The notes below the pieces were generated by a model. That model had not been told where the DNA came from, did not search any database, and was given only the letters and a program-made list of their open reading frames with translations. 64,000 nt of DNA from an uncultured Thalassolituus sp. (GTDB taxonomy: Bacteria > Pseudomonadota > Gammaproteobacteria > Pseudomonadales > Oceanobacteraceae), in the NCBI RefSeq assembly GCF_950066645.1, contig NZ_CATMFB010000017.1, positions 1 to 64,000 on the forward strand. The letters are read 5' to 3'. Shown piece after piece: positions 49,745 to 60,200 of the stretch (positions within the stretch are counted from its first letter, which is position 1; the number at the start of each line of letters is the position of its first letter). Position numbers and translations under genes: made by a program.

Positions 49745-50374
49745 TCACGGTTGGCGTATTTTTAATAATTCGAGTTGGTAGCCTAACAGGTGTTCGATCG
49801 CCTCCAAGTGGCGGTAACACTCGGTCAGGTCTTTGCCCCAGGTATATACCCCGTGGCCACGGATCAGATAGGCATGGCCCTGACCGTGTTGCTGCATGTG
49901 CGTTTCTACCTGCGCTGACAGGCGGTCGATGTCCTGATCATTAGGAAAGATCGGGAAGGTCACTGTGCCTTCGTGCGTGGTCTCACCGGCGAAAGCTTTC
50001 TGAAGCTCCCAGCCAGTCATGCTCAGGCTGTCTTCAGGCCAGATCTGCGACAGTAATACGACCGTGGGCGAGTGGGTATGGAGGACCGCGCCAATGCCGC
50101 CGTCGCGACGATACAACTGGGTATGCAGTCCTGTTTCAGCCGAGGGTTTTCCCGGCGACAGCGGGTTGCCTTCCATATCGACGGCGAGAATATCTGCCGG
50201 GGTCAGTTCGCCTTTGTGTTTGCCCGAGCTGGTCAGGGCACAGACGTTTTCATTCAGGCGCACCGAATAGTTAGAGCTGGTCGCCGGAGACCAGTTGTTA
50301 CCGTACAGGATACGGCCATAGCGGCACAGGTCTTCAGCGGCGCGCTGAAATTCGACTTTGCTGTATGCGCTCAT
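49745..50374 (-). CDS. mtnB: Methylthioribulose-1-phosphate dehydratase (MtnB)
   Basis: Zinc-dependent dehydratase of the aldolase class II family, 209 residues. Zinc ligands appear as HTHSPTVVLL and YLIRGHGVYTWG; the N-terminal SPATSSNYSVRL loop is present. Seven-base gaps link it to mtnA and mtnD. Confidence 0.94.
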   Translation of the reverse strand: MSAYSKVEFQRAAEDLCRYGRILYGNNWSPATSSNYSVRLNENVCALTSSGKHKGELTPADILAVDMEGNPLSPGKPSAETGLHTQLYRRDGGIGAVLHTHSPTVVLLSQIWPEDSLSMTGWELQKAFAGETTHEGTVTFPIFPNDQDIDRLSAQVETHMQQHGQGHAYLIRGHGVYTWGKDLTECYRHLEAIEHLLGYQLELLKIRQP

Positions 50375-50381
50375 CGGCGGT

Positions 50382-51386
50382 TTACCCTTCTACCATCGCG
50401 GTGATTTTTTCGATCGTTGGTTCCAGCACCACCCCTTTTTCGGTCACGATGGCATCAATCAGTTCTGCCGGGGTGACATCAAACGATGGGTTAATGGCTT
50501 CGCAGCCCTGCGGCGCAATCTGCTGACCATTCAGTGACGTTACTTCTGACATCGGGCGCTGTTCAATCGGAATTGCTGCGCCGTTATCGAGGGTCAGGTC
50601 AAAGGTGGTGGTTGGTGCGGCGACCATGACCTTCATTCCGTGATGTTTCGCCAGCACGGCCAGGCTGTAGGTACCAATCTTGTTGGCAACGTCGCCGTTG
50701 GCTGTAATGCGGTCGGCGCCGACGATCACCCAGTCAGCACCACCGGCGCGGAACAACTGCGCTGCAGCACCGTCGCACACCAGTTTCACCGGAATATTAT
50801 CCTGCATCAGTTCCCACGCGGTCAGGCGCGCGCCTTGCAGCCATGGGCGGGTTTCACCAGCATAAACCTGTGTGACTTTACCATCGGCAAACGCGGTGCG
50901 GATGATTCCCAGTGCGGTACCGTGGCCCCCGGTGGCCAGTGCGCCGGTATTGCAGTGGGTATAGATACGGCTGCCTTCATGAATCAGAGACGCACCGAAC
51001 TGACCCATCGCCAGGTTTGCGGCGATGTCTTCTTCGTGAATCTTCTTGGCTTCGGCGACCAGAGCATGTGGGTCGTCCGTGCCCAGACCCGCCATGCGCT
51101 CCAGTGCCCAGAACAGATTAACGGCCGTTGGGCGGGATTCCGCCAGCACCTTGTAGGTGGCCTGCAGATCACGACCGTTAAGGGCATCCAGTGCATAACC
51201 ATAAGCTGCGGCAATTCCGATGGCTGGCGCGCCCCGTACCACCATGTCGCGGATAGCATCTGCTACTGCCGCTGCGGTGGTGTAGTCGTGCACTGTGTGC
51301 GTGTGCGGTAACACTCGCTGATCCAGCAGGTGCAGTGACTGGCCCCGCCATTCGATGGCATGGAAGGAAGAGGAATGCGCTGTCAT
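50382..51386 (-). CDS. mtnA: Methylthioribose-1-phosphate isomerase (MtnA)
   Basis: Converts methylthioribose-1-phosphate to methylthioribulose-1-phosphate. About 334 residues: [15 protein letters not shown], the catalytic Cys in [17 protein letters not shown], and [21 protein letters not shown] at 51386 ([15 protein letters not shown]) is preferred; the track extends 14 residues to a GTG. First gene of the operon; its promoter must lie in the short gap shared with the divergent ABC transporter gene. Confidence 0.95.
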   Translation of the reverse strand: MTAHSSSFHAIEWRGQSLHLLDQRVLPHTHTVHDYTTAAAVADAIRDMVVRGAPAIGIAAAYGYALDALNGRDLQATYKVLAESRPTAVNLFWALERMAGLGTDDPHALVAEAKKIHEEDIAANLAMGQFGASLIHEGSRIYTHCNTGALATGGHGTALGIIRTAFADGKVTQVYAGETRPWLQGARLTAWELMQDNIPVKLVCDGAAAQLFRAGGADWVIVGADRITANGDVANKIGTYSLAVLAKHHGMKVMVAAPTTTFDLTLDNGAAIPIEQRPMSEVTSLNGQQIAPQGCEAINPSFDVTPAELIDAIVTEKGVVLEPTIEKITAMVEG

Positions 51387-51496
51387 AAGATGGATGGCCC
51401 GGGTGTTCAAAGGGCCGCATTCTATCACTAGCTATCCGGTGAGTGGGAAGAAAGCAGGCATCGCGTGATCCATCCTTGTGGATGAAATATTGTATT

Positions 51497-51514
51497 GATA
51501 ATCATTGTTATTTA
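51497..51514. promoter_or_regulatory. Fur-box-like sequence
   Basis: GATAATCATTGTTATTTA resembles the Fur consensus of repeated NATAAT hexamers. It lies about 30 bases upstream of the ABC transporter ATG and about 110 bases from mtnA. It suggests iron control of the transporter; read by eye only. Confidence 0.55.
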
Positions 51515-51544
51515 GCATGATCGAAATAACATCAGGGATGATTT

Positions 51545-52861
51545 ATGAAACGGCTGGCGATGGCGGCAGTGACGCTGGTAGTTGCGCGACAGGCGGGTAT
51601 GGCGGTCTCTCTTTATCTGCTGGGTATGGCAGGCGCTTCAGTCGCTGCTGGGGATGCACAGGACGCTATTCATTGTCTGTCAGGTTTTTTCGCCTTTGCT
51701 GTGCTTGCCTACCTGAGCAGTGCACTGACGGAGGTGGTTCAGGCACCTCTGCAGGCTGGACTCTGGCGGCAATACTGTCTTCGCACTCTGGATGAGTTCA
51801 GGGCCAGTCGACTTCTGAGTACCCGACACAATCGGGAGAAGCTCGGCCAATGGCTGATGTCTGAAGCGGGTGTGACACTGCACGACGTTGTACCGGCGGC
51901 GATAAATCTGCTGTCGGCGGCTCTCAATATTGGGCTGACCCTTCTGGTTTTCTCTCTTCTGCTCGGTTTTGAATTTCTTGCGGCGATTGCGATTGCGTCG
52001 TTTCTCTCATTGATGCTGGTGGTGATATTTCGTCGGCACACCGGGCGTCTGGCGAATCAGTTGCAGCAGGATCGGACACGGCTGAACGGCTGTCTCAGTC
52101 TGGCGGTGACGGGCAGTTCAGTGATTTCGGGCTCATCCGGGTTGTTCGCAGAGCAGGAGAGGCGTCTGTCGCAGAATTTTCGCGAGTTTGGCAGGACCTC
52201 GCTGAAGCATGTCATTCTTGAGCAGTCGCTTTCCACAGTACCCGTCGTGCTCTCGGTTGTGTGCGTGATGGTCTATGTTCATGGTCAGGCAAATGCACTG
52301 ACACATACCGGCGAGATGATTGCAGTGCTTCCGAGGGTGCTGCAGTTTTTTGGCATAGTGCACGAGTTAAGCCTCGTCAGCAGCAGGAGCTTTTTCTTAG
52401 CTCGGAAGGCCTCGAACCTGCGCAGCTTTATCAGCACGCTCGTCCCTCTGAATATTGAAGGGGAGATGGATCTCCGGGTTCACAATCTTACGCACAATCT
52501 ATGGATAACACCTCAACAGCTTTGTGATCTTGTCAGTAGCCGCCAATGTGCGAGTGGTCGGGTTCTGATTACTGGCAGTAACGGCGCGGGAAAAAGCACC
52601 TTATTAATCAGACTGACCAACCTCCAGGATTGCTTACTGCTTCCGGCTGGCGAGCAGATTTTCGCGGAAGAGGCGGGCCTGTCTTCCGGAGAAGCAGCGA
52701 AATTCAGACTGGATCGGATTCTTGATGTGAGTACAAACTTACCGCCGGTGCTGTTGCTAGACGAGTGGGACGCAAATCTGAGTAAAGAAGCGACAGCGGA
52801 ATACAGCGCCAGACTGGATGATCTGGCTGCGGATCATCTGGTGATTGAGGTCAGGCACTGA
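51545..52861 (+). CDS. ABC exporter half-transporter with compact ATPase domain
   Basis: 438 residues. The first 300 or so form a membrane domain with five to six segments (e.g. INLLSAALNIGLTLLVFSLLLGF). The ATPase region is very short, about 120 residues: Walker A TGSNGAGKST, signature-like LSSGEAAKFRLDRIL only about 40 residues later, Walker B VLLLDEWDANLS, and the protein ends at what looks like the H-loop (IEVRH). Most of the usual helical subdomain is missing. A Fur-like box upstream suggests a role in iron or siderophore export; substrate unknown. Single gene. Confidence 0.75.
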   Translation: MKRLAMAAVTLVVARQAGMAVSLYLLGMAGASVAAGDAQDAIHCLSGFFAFAVLAYLSSALTEVVQAPLQAGLWRQYCLRTLDEFRASRLLSTRHNREKLGQWLMSEAGVTLHDVVPAAINLLSAALNIGLTLLVFSLLLGFEFLAAIAIASFLSLMLVVIFRRHTGRLANQLQQDRTRLNGCLSLAVTGSSVISGSSGLFAEQERRLSQNFREFGRTSLKHVILEQSLSTVPVVLSVVCVMVYVHGQANALTHTGEMIAVLPRVLQFFGIVHELSLVSSRSFFLARKASNLRSFISTLVPLNIEGEMDLRVHNLTHNLWITPQQLCDLVSSRQCASGRVLITGSNGAGKSTLLIRLTNLQDCLLLPAGEQIFAEEAGLSSGEAAKFRLDRILDVSTNLPPVLLLDEWDANLSKEATAEYSARLDDLAADHLVIEVRH

Positions 52862-52903
52862 ACTGCCTCTGCCCGGTACGGATATCGGGCAGAGACCACA
52901 GAA

Positions 52904-54562
<1,659 letters not shown>

Positions 54563-54682
54563 TGGTTTCCCTTAAATTTTTCCAGGAGGGTAATGACAGA
54601 AGTATACGGGCTGGCTGCATACTGGGCAAAGGCGGTGGCGCACAATGGCCGAACGTTCGCTTTGTAAGGCTGAATGCCGGGC

Positions 54683-54709
54683 AATAAAAAGGCCACCCGG
54701 AGGTGGCCT
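54683..54709 (-). terminator. Intrinsic terminator of panD
   Basis: On the minus strand AGGCCACC-TCC-GGGTGGCC is followed by TTTTTATT, about 24 bases after the panD stop. Confidence 0.88.
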
Positions 54710-54732
54710 GGCTGTTCGGTGACGCTGACGGA

Positions 54733-55113
54733 TCAGGCAACCTGAACAGGAATGTCGAAGCTGGTGTGGCTGACGGTGTTGTCCGCATTCATGTACACCA
54801 TCTTTGGTTTGAACTCAGCCAGTTCTTCTTCGCTGTAGTTCGCGTATGCGCAGATGATGATGCGGTCACCAACGCTAGCGTGATGAGCTGCCGCGCCGTT
54901 GACAGAGATAATGCCGGAGTCGTCTTCGCCACGGATGATGTATGTGGTGAAACGCTGACCATTATCAATGTTATAAATCTGGATTTGTTCAAACTCACGC
55001 ATACCCGCGAGGTCCAGGAGCTTGCCGTCAATGGCACAAGAGCCTTCGTAATTCAGCACAGAGTGAGTCACACGTGCCTGATGCAGCTTGGCTTTCAGCA
55101 TGATGGTTTGCAT
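54733..55113 (-). CDS. panD: Aspartate 1-decarboxylase proenzyme
   Basis: Makes beta-alanine for pantothenate. 126 residues; self-cleavage site Gly24-Ser25 in [10 protein letters not shown] yields the pyruvoyl subunit, and [18 protein letters not shown] is the conserved core. AAGGGT precedes the ATG. A 106-base gap separates it from panC upstream. Confidence 0.97.
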   Translation of the reverse strand: MQTIMLKAKLHQARVTHSVLNYEGSCAIDGKLLDLAGMREFEQIQIYNIDNGQRFTTYIIRGEDDSGIISVNGAAAHHASVGDRIIICAYANYSEEELAEFKPKMVYMNADNTVSHTSFDIPVQVA

Positions 55114-55219
55114 GGGTAAACCCTTTAGTTCTCTGTTCGGACAATTCGACGCCGTTAATCGCGCGGCTGTCTGAACTGTTCATTTCTTGGCCTATAGGCG
55201 TAAGGCGCGCAAGTATGCC

Positions 55220-56080
55220 TTAAACGATTCCGCGATTCAATGTTACGACCAGATTATCAATAAGGCGCGCATTGCCGAGGAACGCAGCCCCCAGAATGAC
55301 CAGCCTGCGATCACCGCTAGCCGCTTCTGCCAGCGACTCTGCTGAGCGTACTTCGAGGTAATCGGTCCGGAAACCCCGTTGATTAAGACGCTCTGTTGCG
55401 TTCTCCAGCACGCTGTCTGGCCCTGAGCCTGCTTCCAGCTCGGCTGCAATTTCGCGCAGCGTCTGAAAGAGTCCCGGCGCCAGAGCCCGCTCTTCTGCGG
55501 TCAGGTAACCATTGCGTGAACTCAGTGCCAGCCCGTCTTCTGCACGCGCTGTCGGAACCGTGACGACCTCAACTGGCATGCACAGGTCATCGACCATCTT
55601 GCGGATCACAGCAACCTGCTGGAAGTCTTTTTCACCGAAAAAGGCCTTATCCGGCAGTACCTGATTGAAGAGTTTAGTCACTACTGTGGAAACGCCATCA
55701 AAATGCCCCGGGCGACTGCCGCCGCACAGGCCTTCGGAGACAACGGGCACGTGAACGATGCTCTGTTCGTCCTGACCGTTCGGGTACATTTCGTCCACGT
55801 CCGGAGCAAACAGCAGGTCGCAGCCCGCAGCATCCAGCTGAGCCTGATCTTCGGGCAGGGTGCGTGGATAACGCTGCAGATCGCTCTTGTCGTTGAACTG
55901 CAGCGGATTCACAAACACACTGCTGACAACAAAATCGCACTCTTCACGGGCGCGGGTGATCAGGCTGATATGACCGGCATGGAGATTACCCATGGTCGGC
56001 ACAAAGCCGATGGTCTTACCTGCCATGCGGGCAGCCTTCACCTGGCTGCGGAGTTCGGCGATGGTGTGCAGGGTAATCAT
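55220..56080 (-). CDS. panC: Pantothenate synthetase
   Basis: Joins pantoate and beta-alanine using ATP. 286 residues: [14 protein letters not shown] with the HxGH motif, [16 protein letters not shown], and SSRNGYL with the KMSKS-like position. The ATG overlaps the panB stop (ATGA), so the two are coupled. Confidence 0.97.
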   Translation of the reverse strand: MITLHTIAELRSQVKAARMAGKTIGFVPTMGNLHAGHISLITRAREECDFVVSSVFVNPLQFNDKSDLQRYPRTLPEDQAQLDAAGCDLLFAPDVDEMYPNGQDEQSIVHVPVVSEGLCGGSRPGHFDGVSTVVTKLFNQVLPDKAFFGEKDFQQVAVIRKMVDDLCMPVEVVTVPTARAEDGLALSSRNGYLTAEERALAPGLFQTLREIAAELEAGSGPDSVLENATERLNQRGFRTDYLEVRSAESLAEAASGDRRLVILGAAFLGNARLIDNLVVTLNRGIV

Positions 56081-56886
56081 GCGTCGAATCCGTGTTCTGG
56101 CCCAGGGAAGGTACCTGCGCGGACGTCGTCAGCGTAGGTCTTAAGAGCCTCAGGGACGGTACGGCCGTCAGTCATGTAGTTTTTCACGAACTTCGGAATG
56201 TGCCCGGTGTTCAGCCCCAGCATGTCGTAGCAGACCAGTACCTGAGCGTCGGTATCTGCGCCCGCACCGATCCCCACGACGGGCACGGTCACGGCTTCGG
56301 TAATGCGCTTTGCCAATGGGCTTGGCACGCATTCCAGCAGAATGATGTCAGCGCCGGCGTCGGCCAGTGCTACCGCGTGAGCCACCATGGCGTCGGCTTT
56401 CTCTTCTTCACGTCCCTGTACCCGGTAGCCGCCGAACTTATTGACAGACTGTGGGGTCAGGCCCAGGTGTGCACATACGGGGACGCCCTGGCGCGAGAGG
56501 CTTTCGACCAGAGGTACAAGCCAGTCATCGCCTTCAACTTTGACCATATGTGCGCCGGCCTGCATAACGGCTCTGGCGCTGGCGACACCTGTCTCGATAT
56601 CACCATAAGTCATAAATGGCAGGTCGGTCATGATCAGTGCCGGACGTGCTGCCCGGGCGTTGCCACGGGCTACCGCTGCGGTGTGATACACCATCTCTTC
56701 GAGAGTGACAGGCAGGGTGGAGTCACGGCCCTGCAGGACCATACCCAGGGAATCACCGACCAGCAGTGCTTCAATACCTGCGTCAGCGGCTAGCTGAGCG
56801 AAGGTCGCGTCGTAGGCGGTAAGAACAGAAAACTTCTCACCTTTATCTTTCAGGGTCTGCAGTGTGCGGATACTGATTGAGCTCAT
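56077..56886 (-). CDS. panB: Ketopantoate hydroxymethyltransferase
   Basis: First committed step of pantothenate synthesis. 269 residues from the ATG at 56886 ([20 protein letters not shown]), supported by GGAGAGAG upstream. The family motif [27 protein letters not shown] and VKVEGDDW are present. The longer ORF in the track reads through the spacer and the end of folK and is not real. Confidence 0.96.
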   Translation of the reverse strand: MSSISIRTLQTLKDKGEKFSVLTAYDATFAQLAADAGIEALLVGDSLGMVLQGRDSTLPVTLEEMVYHTAAVARGNARAARPALIMTDLPFMTYGDIETGVASARAVMQAGAHMVKVEGDDWLVPLVESLSRQGVPVCAHLGLTPQSVNKFGGYRVQGREEEKADAMVAHAVALADAGADIILLECVPSPLAKRITEAVTVPVVGIGAGADTDAQVLVCYDMLGLNTGHIPKFVKNYMTDGRTVPEALKTYADDVRAGTFPGPEHGFDA

Positions 56887-56941
56887 GATCTCTCTCCGTT
56901 TACACCCGGTTCGGGTCTGGGCGTATGGTGCGGATTGTGCG

Positions 56942-57436
56942 TTATAAGTCAATAACGGGGTGATGGAGTTGGTGCAGATCGCCGTCAAATTCCGGCTCTG
57001 CGTCAGCCAGCTTCTGGCCATCCGGGAGCTGCAGGTCCGGGGCGATCTCAAGTAACGGGCGGACGACGAAACTGCGTCGCGTCATTTCTTTATGAGGAAT
57101 CGTCAGGCGTTCATCGGCGTACGTCAGGTCGCCATAAAGAAGGATATCCAGATCGATGCAACGCTCTCCCCAGTGGCGCAGCTTCTCGCGTCCCTGGTCT
57201 CTTTCCTGTTGTTGCAAGGCATCCAGTAAGTCGAGAGGTACCAGCGTTGTGGTGACCTCAGCGACGGCATTCAGGTAGTCCGGCTGGTCCAGCGGGCCCA
57301 GAGGTTTACTACCGTACAGGGATGACCAGCAGATCAGCTGTGTGTCAGGAAGAGCGCGCAGGGCACGCAGCGCGGTAATAATCTGATCTTCAGGGCCATT
57401 CAGGTTGGCCCCGAGAGCAATGTACGCCCGGCTCAT
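56942..57436 (-). CDS. folK: Dihydropterin pyrophosphokinase (HppK)
   Basis: Folate pathway enzyme, 164 residues: YIALGANLNGPEDQI, LLDALQQQERDQGREKLRHWGERCIDLDILLYGD, and IPHKEMTRRSFVVRPL. Six bases after pcnB; a 55-base gap to panB. Confidence 0.96.
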   Translation of the reverse strand: MSRAYIALGANLNGPEDQIITALRALRALPDTQLICWSSLYGSKPLGPLDQPDYLNAVAEVTTTLVPLDLLDALQQQERDQGREKLRHWGERCIDLDILLYGDLTYADERLTIPHKEMTRRSFVVRPLLEIAPDLQLPDGQKLADAEPEFDGDLHQLHHPVIDL

Positions 57437-57442
57437 GGGAAA

Positions 57443-58789
57443 TTACTGCCGGGAAGACGGATTACGGCGACGGCGCGGACGGCGGCGTTTCTTGTTCGCG
57501 CTGTCGTCTTCCGGCACGTACTTGACCGGTTCTGGGGTAATGTCTTTCTGAGCCTGAGTCCAGAAATCACACAGCTCACCCAGGTTTTCGCCCGACTGAT
57601 GACGCAGCAGCAGGAAGTCATATGCTGCGCGGAAGCGAGGATGCCCAAGAAACTCAGCAATCTTCTTGCTGCGGGTTTTCGGCAAACGTAACTGCATTTC
57701 CCAGATTTCGCGCATAGGAATAGAGAAGCGCTTAGGAATCGCTGTCGCCTTGATCTGTTGTGCCAGCACCCGGTCTGCCGCTTTCTGCATGGCTGGGTGT
57801 GGTGGCAGGCCCTGTTCTTCGTATTCACGGCGCACGCGTTCAACCTGAGGCCAGAGCAGAGCAGCAAGGAAGAAGTAAGGTGTTACCGACTTACCCGCTT
57901 TGATGCGATCGTCGGTATTTGCCATGGTGTTCTCAACCAGGCGTACTGCTGCGTCATCGTCCTGGAGGCAATGCTCTGTCGCCGGGAACAGGGTAGCGAA
58001 GAGGTGATATTCGCGCAGCAGACGCAGCGTCTCGAGTGCATTGCCGGCCAGAAACAGCTTCAGCACTTCCTCAAACAGGCGTGCAGCGGGGATCTGCTCC
58101 AGCAGGGGAGCCATGTCGCGGATCGGCGCGGCCGTGTGTTGTTCAATACTGAATCCCAGCTTTACCGCAAAACGGATTGCCCGCAGCATACGGACCGGAT
58201 CTTCGCGATAGCGGGTCTCTGGGTCACCAATCAGACGCAGGCGTTTCAGCTGCATGTCTTCCCAACCACCGGCATAGGCATGAACGCTGAAATCATCAAT
58301 GTTGTAGTACAGCGCGTTAACCGTGAAGTCACGGCGCATGGCGTCTTCGTCTTTGTTTCCGTAAACATTATCGCGCAGGATCATGCCCTGATCGTCCTGA
58401 CGTGACACTTTGTCAGAATGATCCTCAGAGGGCGGTGCCCGGAACGTGGCTACTTCAATCACTTCGCGGCCAAACACCACGTGAACCAGCTTGAAGCGGC
58501 GACCGATCAGGCGGGAGTTGCGGAACAACTGATTCACCTGCTCAGGAGTGGCATCCGTCGCCACATCAAAATCTTTGGGGTTCAGGCCGAGCAGGTTGTC
58601 CCTGACGCCGCCACCAACCAGATACGCTCCATAGCCTGCCTTACGTAAGCGATACAGCACCTTCAGCGCGGGTTCGCTGATGTTATTGCGGGAAATGCTG
58701 TGCTCGTCACGGGGAATGACTTTCAGTGGGATTTCTTCGGCTTCCTGCTTCTGTCCGAAGAGGCGTTTCACACGGTTAATGAGGGTCAC
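57443..58789 (-). CDS. pcnB: Poly(A) polymerase I
   Basis: Adds 3' poly(A) tails that mark RNA for decay. 448 residues: nucleotidyltransferase core YLVGGGVRDNLLGLNPKDFDVATDATPEQV and RDFTVNALYYN. A typical very basic tail ends KKRRRPRRRRNPSSRQ. The start is GTG at 58789 with a weak ribosome-binding site. It lies directly downstream of four sRNA genes, each with a terminator, so it needs its own promoter in the roughly 60 bases before it, or read-through. Confidence 0.95.
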   Translation of the reverse strand: MTLINRVKRLFGQKQEAEEIPLKVIPRDEHSISRNNISEPALKVLYRLRKAGYGAYLVGGGVRDNLLGLNPKDFDVATDATPEQVNQLFRNSRLIGRRFKLVHVVFGREVIEVATFRAPPSEDHSDKVSRQDDQGMILRDNVYGNKDEDAMRRDFTVNALYYNIDDFSVHAYAGGWEDMQLKRLRLIGDPETRYREDPVRMLRAIRFAVKLGFSIEQHTAAPIRDMAPLLEQIPAARLFEEVLKLFLAGNALETLRLLREYHLFATLFPATEHCLQDDDAAVRLVENTMANTDDRIKAGKSVTPYFFLAALLWPQVERVRREYEEQGLPPHPAMQKAADRVLAQQIKATAIPKRFSIPMREIWEMQLRLPKTRSKKIAEFLGHPRFRAAYDFLLLRHQSGENLGELCDFWTQAQKDITPEPVKYVPEDDSANKKRRRPRRRRNPSSRQ

Positions 58790-58847
58790 AGGTAACGCTT
58801 ATCTCTGGCTTGCTTTGGCTGGCGAGTGTAACGTTTAGTGATCGCCA

Positions 58848-58876
58848 AATAAACAAAAAGCCGCAGTTGCGGCTTC
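58848..58876 (-). terminator. Terminator of sRNA copy A
   Basis: On the minus strand AGCCGCA-AC-TGCGGCT is followed by TTTTTGTTTATTT: a perfect seven-base-pair stem. Confidence 0.88.
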
Positions 58877-59138
58877 TTTGGGTTCCGGCTGTTGTTGTTA
58901 TTGTTGCCGGTAACACTGCTCAGTCTGTCGACAGAGGTTCTGAATGGGCATTCCGCTGCCTCATTTTTTATTTTTGTTTTCAGCGCACAGACTGCGCATT
59001 CAGAACCTTTGTCTCTGCAGGCCTTTGTTATTGTTATGAGTGGCTCTGCGGTCTTACCGGCACTTTATTATTGTTATTGGTGTGCCGTCTTTCGTGAGGC
59101 TTAGCATTTGTTATTTTTATCAGTTGCCGTGCCATCTG
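58850..59138 (-). ncRNA. crcZ: CrcZ-like small RNA, copy A (next to pcnB)
   Basis: About 289 bases from a sigma54 promoter to an intrinsic terminator. It has five A-rich, CA-type motifs of the kind bound by the Hfq distal face and Crc: AAAAATAACAAA, CCAATAACAATAATAAA, ATAACAATAACAAA, AAACAAAAATAAAAAA and AACAATAACAACAAC (plus-strand positions about 59107, 59064, 59024, 58963 and 58891). The second fills the loop of a perfect CGGCAC/GTGCCG stem, and the fourth is framed by a perfect 11-bp inverted repeat (58936-58946 with 58997-59007). Position between cbrB and pcnB matches crcZ of Pseudomonas. Copy letters are mine. Confidence 0.82.
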
Positions 59139-59148
59139 ATAGTAATAA

Positions 59149-59165
59149 AGCGAAGGTCGTGCCAA
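59149..59165 (-). promoter_or_regulatory. Sigma54 promoter of sRNA copy A
   Basis: Minus strand TTGGCACGACCTTCGCT has GG and GC exactly ten bases apart, against the consensus TGGCAC-N5-TTGC. Predicted start near 59138. Confidence 0.8.
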
Positions 59166-59207
59166 CTTTAGAAAATCTAGTAAAAACAAGCACTTAAGAA
59201 AATACAG

Positions 59208-59227
59208 GTGTCTATAAAAATAGACAC
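59208..59227. promoter_or_regulatory. Conserved palindrome upstream of copy A
   Basis: GTGTCTAT-AAAA-ATAGACAC has perfect eight-base arms. It lies between the promoter and the TGTTAC half-sites. The same palindrome precedes copies B and D. The binding protein is unknown. Confidence 0.65.
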
Positions 59228-59238
59228 ATCTCAAAATG

Positions 59239-59297
59239 TGTTACGAAACATTACGTGAAGTGTAACCCTTGGGTAACAAACGTCATGAAACGTAACA
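59239..59297 (-). promoter_or_regulatory. CbrB-type upstream activating sites of copy A
   Basis: Half-sites TGTTAC (59239), TGTAAC (59261), GTAACA (59273) and GTAACA (59292) lie 75-145 bases upstream of the sigma54 promoter, a normal enhancer distance. TGTTAC/GTAACA-type sites are what I recall for CbrB at Pseudomonas crcZ. An IHF-like site with one mismatch (AAACAAGCACTTA, 59184-59196) lies between. Confidence 0.65.
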
Positions 59298-59387
59298 GTG
59301 TGACGCAGTCGGTCTTCGACCTGGGTAGCAGATCCTGGAATGGCGCAGAGATAGCGTATGGATGAGGGGTGCGGCTGAACGCCGGGC

Positions 59388-59413
59388 AATAAAAAAGCCG
59401 CAGTAGCGGCTTC
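59388..59413 (-). terminator. Terminator of sRNA copy B
   Basis: Minus strand AGCCGC-TACT-GCGGCT followed by TTTTTATTG. Confidence 0.88.
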
Positions 59414-59675
59414 TTTGAGTTCCGGCTGTTGTTGTTATTGTTGCCGGTAACACTGCTCAGTCTGTCGACAGAGGTTCTGAATGGGCATTCCGCTGCCTCA
59501 TTTTTTATTTTTGTTTTCAGCGCACAGACTGCGCATTCAGAACCTTTGTCTCTGCAGGCCTTTGTTATTGTTATGAGTGGCTCTGCGGTCTTACCGGCAC
59601 TTTATTATTGTTATTGGTGTGCCGTCTTTCGTGAGGCTTAGCATTTGTTATTTTTATCAGTTGCCGTGCCATCTG
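59388..59675 (-). ncRNA. crcZ: CrcZ-like small RNA, copy B
   Basis: Nearly identical to copy A over its whole length: the same five CA motifs and the same stems, differing only at two or three bases at the terminator end. About 288 bases. Any difference in role from copy A would have to come from dose rather than sequence. Confidence 0.82.
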
Positions 59676-59685
59676 ATAGTAATAA

Positions 59686-59702
59686 AGCGAAGGTCGTGCC
59701 AA
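59686..59702 (-). promoter_or_regulatory. Sigma54 promoter of sRNA copy B
   Basis: Identical to that of copy A: TTGGCACGACCTTCGCT on the minus strand, GG-N10-GC. Predicted start near 59675. Confidence 0.8.
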
Positions 59703-59744
59703 CTTTAGAAAATCTAGTAAAAACAAGCACTTAAGAAAATACAG

Positions 59745-59764
59745 GTGTCTATAAAAATAGACAC
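59745..59764. promoter_or_regulatory. Conserved palindrome upstream of copy B
   Basis: GTGTCTAT-AAAA-ATAGACAC, identical to copy A. Confidence 0.65.
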
Positions 59765-59775
59765 ATCTCAAAATG

Positions 59776-59834
59776 TGTTACGAAACATTACGTGAAGTGT
59801 AACCCTTGGGTAACAAACGTCATGAAACGTAACA
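59776..59834 (-). promoter_or_regulatory. CbrB-type upstream activating sites of copy B
   Basis: The same four TGTTAC/GTAACA-type half-sites as copy A, shifted by 537 bases, with the same imperfect IHF-like site at 59721-59733. Confidence 0.65.
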
Positions 59835-59924
59835 GTGTGACGCAGTCGGTCTTCGACCTGGGTAGCAGATCCTGGAATGGCGCAGAGATAGCGTATGGAT
59901 GAGGGGTGTGGCTGAACGCCGGGC

Positions 59925-59950
59925 AATAAAAAAGCCGCGATAGCGGCTTT
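59925..59950 (-). terminator. Terminator of sRNA copy C
   Basis: Minus strand AGCCGC-TATC-GCGGCT followed by TTTTTATTG. Confidence 0.88.
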
Positions 59951-60155
59951 TCGGGATTCTGGTGCGTCATCTCTGTTTCACTGGCTGATGTCCCGTAACT
60001 CTTGTTGTTGTTCTTACGGGAGTCAGTTCTGTGGAATGACACTGATTATTCGCTTTTCTTCCCCGGTGGTCCTGCAGGCCTTTGTTATTGTTAGAAGTGG
60101 CCGGTTCCGGTGCAGCGATGCGTTTTATTTTTATTGTCTGCGTCGCTTCATAGTA
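59926..60155 (-). ncRNA. crcZ: CrcZ-like small RNA, copy C (shortest)
   Basis: About 230 bases. It has three strong CA motifs: ACAATAAAAATAAAA, CTAACAATAACAAA and GAACAACAACAAG, plus a weaker AAAAGCGAATAAT. The third fills the loop of a perfect eight-base-pair stem TCCCGTAA/TTACGGGA (59991-59998 with 60014-60021), and the second lies between GGCC arms. A 22-base block around CTGCAGGCCTTTGTTATTGTTA (plus strand) is shared with copies A and B; otherwise the sequence has diverged, so the motif spacing rather than the full sequence seems to be kept. Confidence 0.8.
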
Positions 60156-60164
60156 CTTAAGTAT

Positions 60165-60182
60165 TAGCCAGAATTGTGCCAT
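60165..60182 (-). promoter_or_regulatory. Sigma54 promoter of sRNA copy C
   Basis: Minus strand ATGGCACAATTCTGGCTA has GG-N10-GC. Predicted start near 60155. Confidence 0.8.
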
Positions 60183-60200
60183 GTTTAAAAATATTGTATA

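Larger units (their letters stand above)
58857..59930 (-). repeat. 537-bp near-perfect tandem duplication (sRNA copies A and B)
   Basis: 58857-59393 and 59394-59930 match with only about three or four differences, two in or beside the terminator and one near 59372/59909. Each unit holds a whole sRNA gene with promoter, palindrome, IHF-like site and activator sites. The offset of 537 is confirmed by the identical shadow ORFs in the track. Confidence 0.92.

Noticed and set aside
59121-59136. Second sigma54-like site TGGCACGGCAACTG in sRNA copies A and B
   Set aside because: It has the TGGCAC half but no GC at the right distance; it lies inside the predicted transcript just after the better site.
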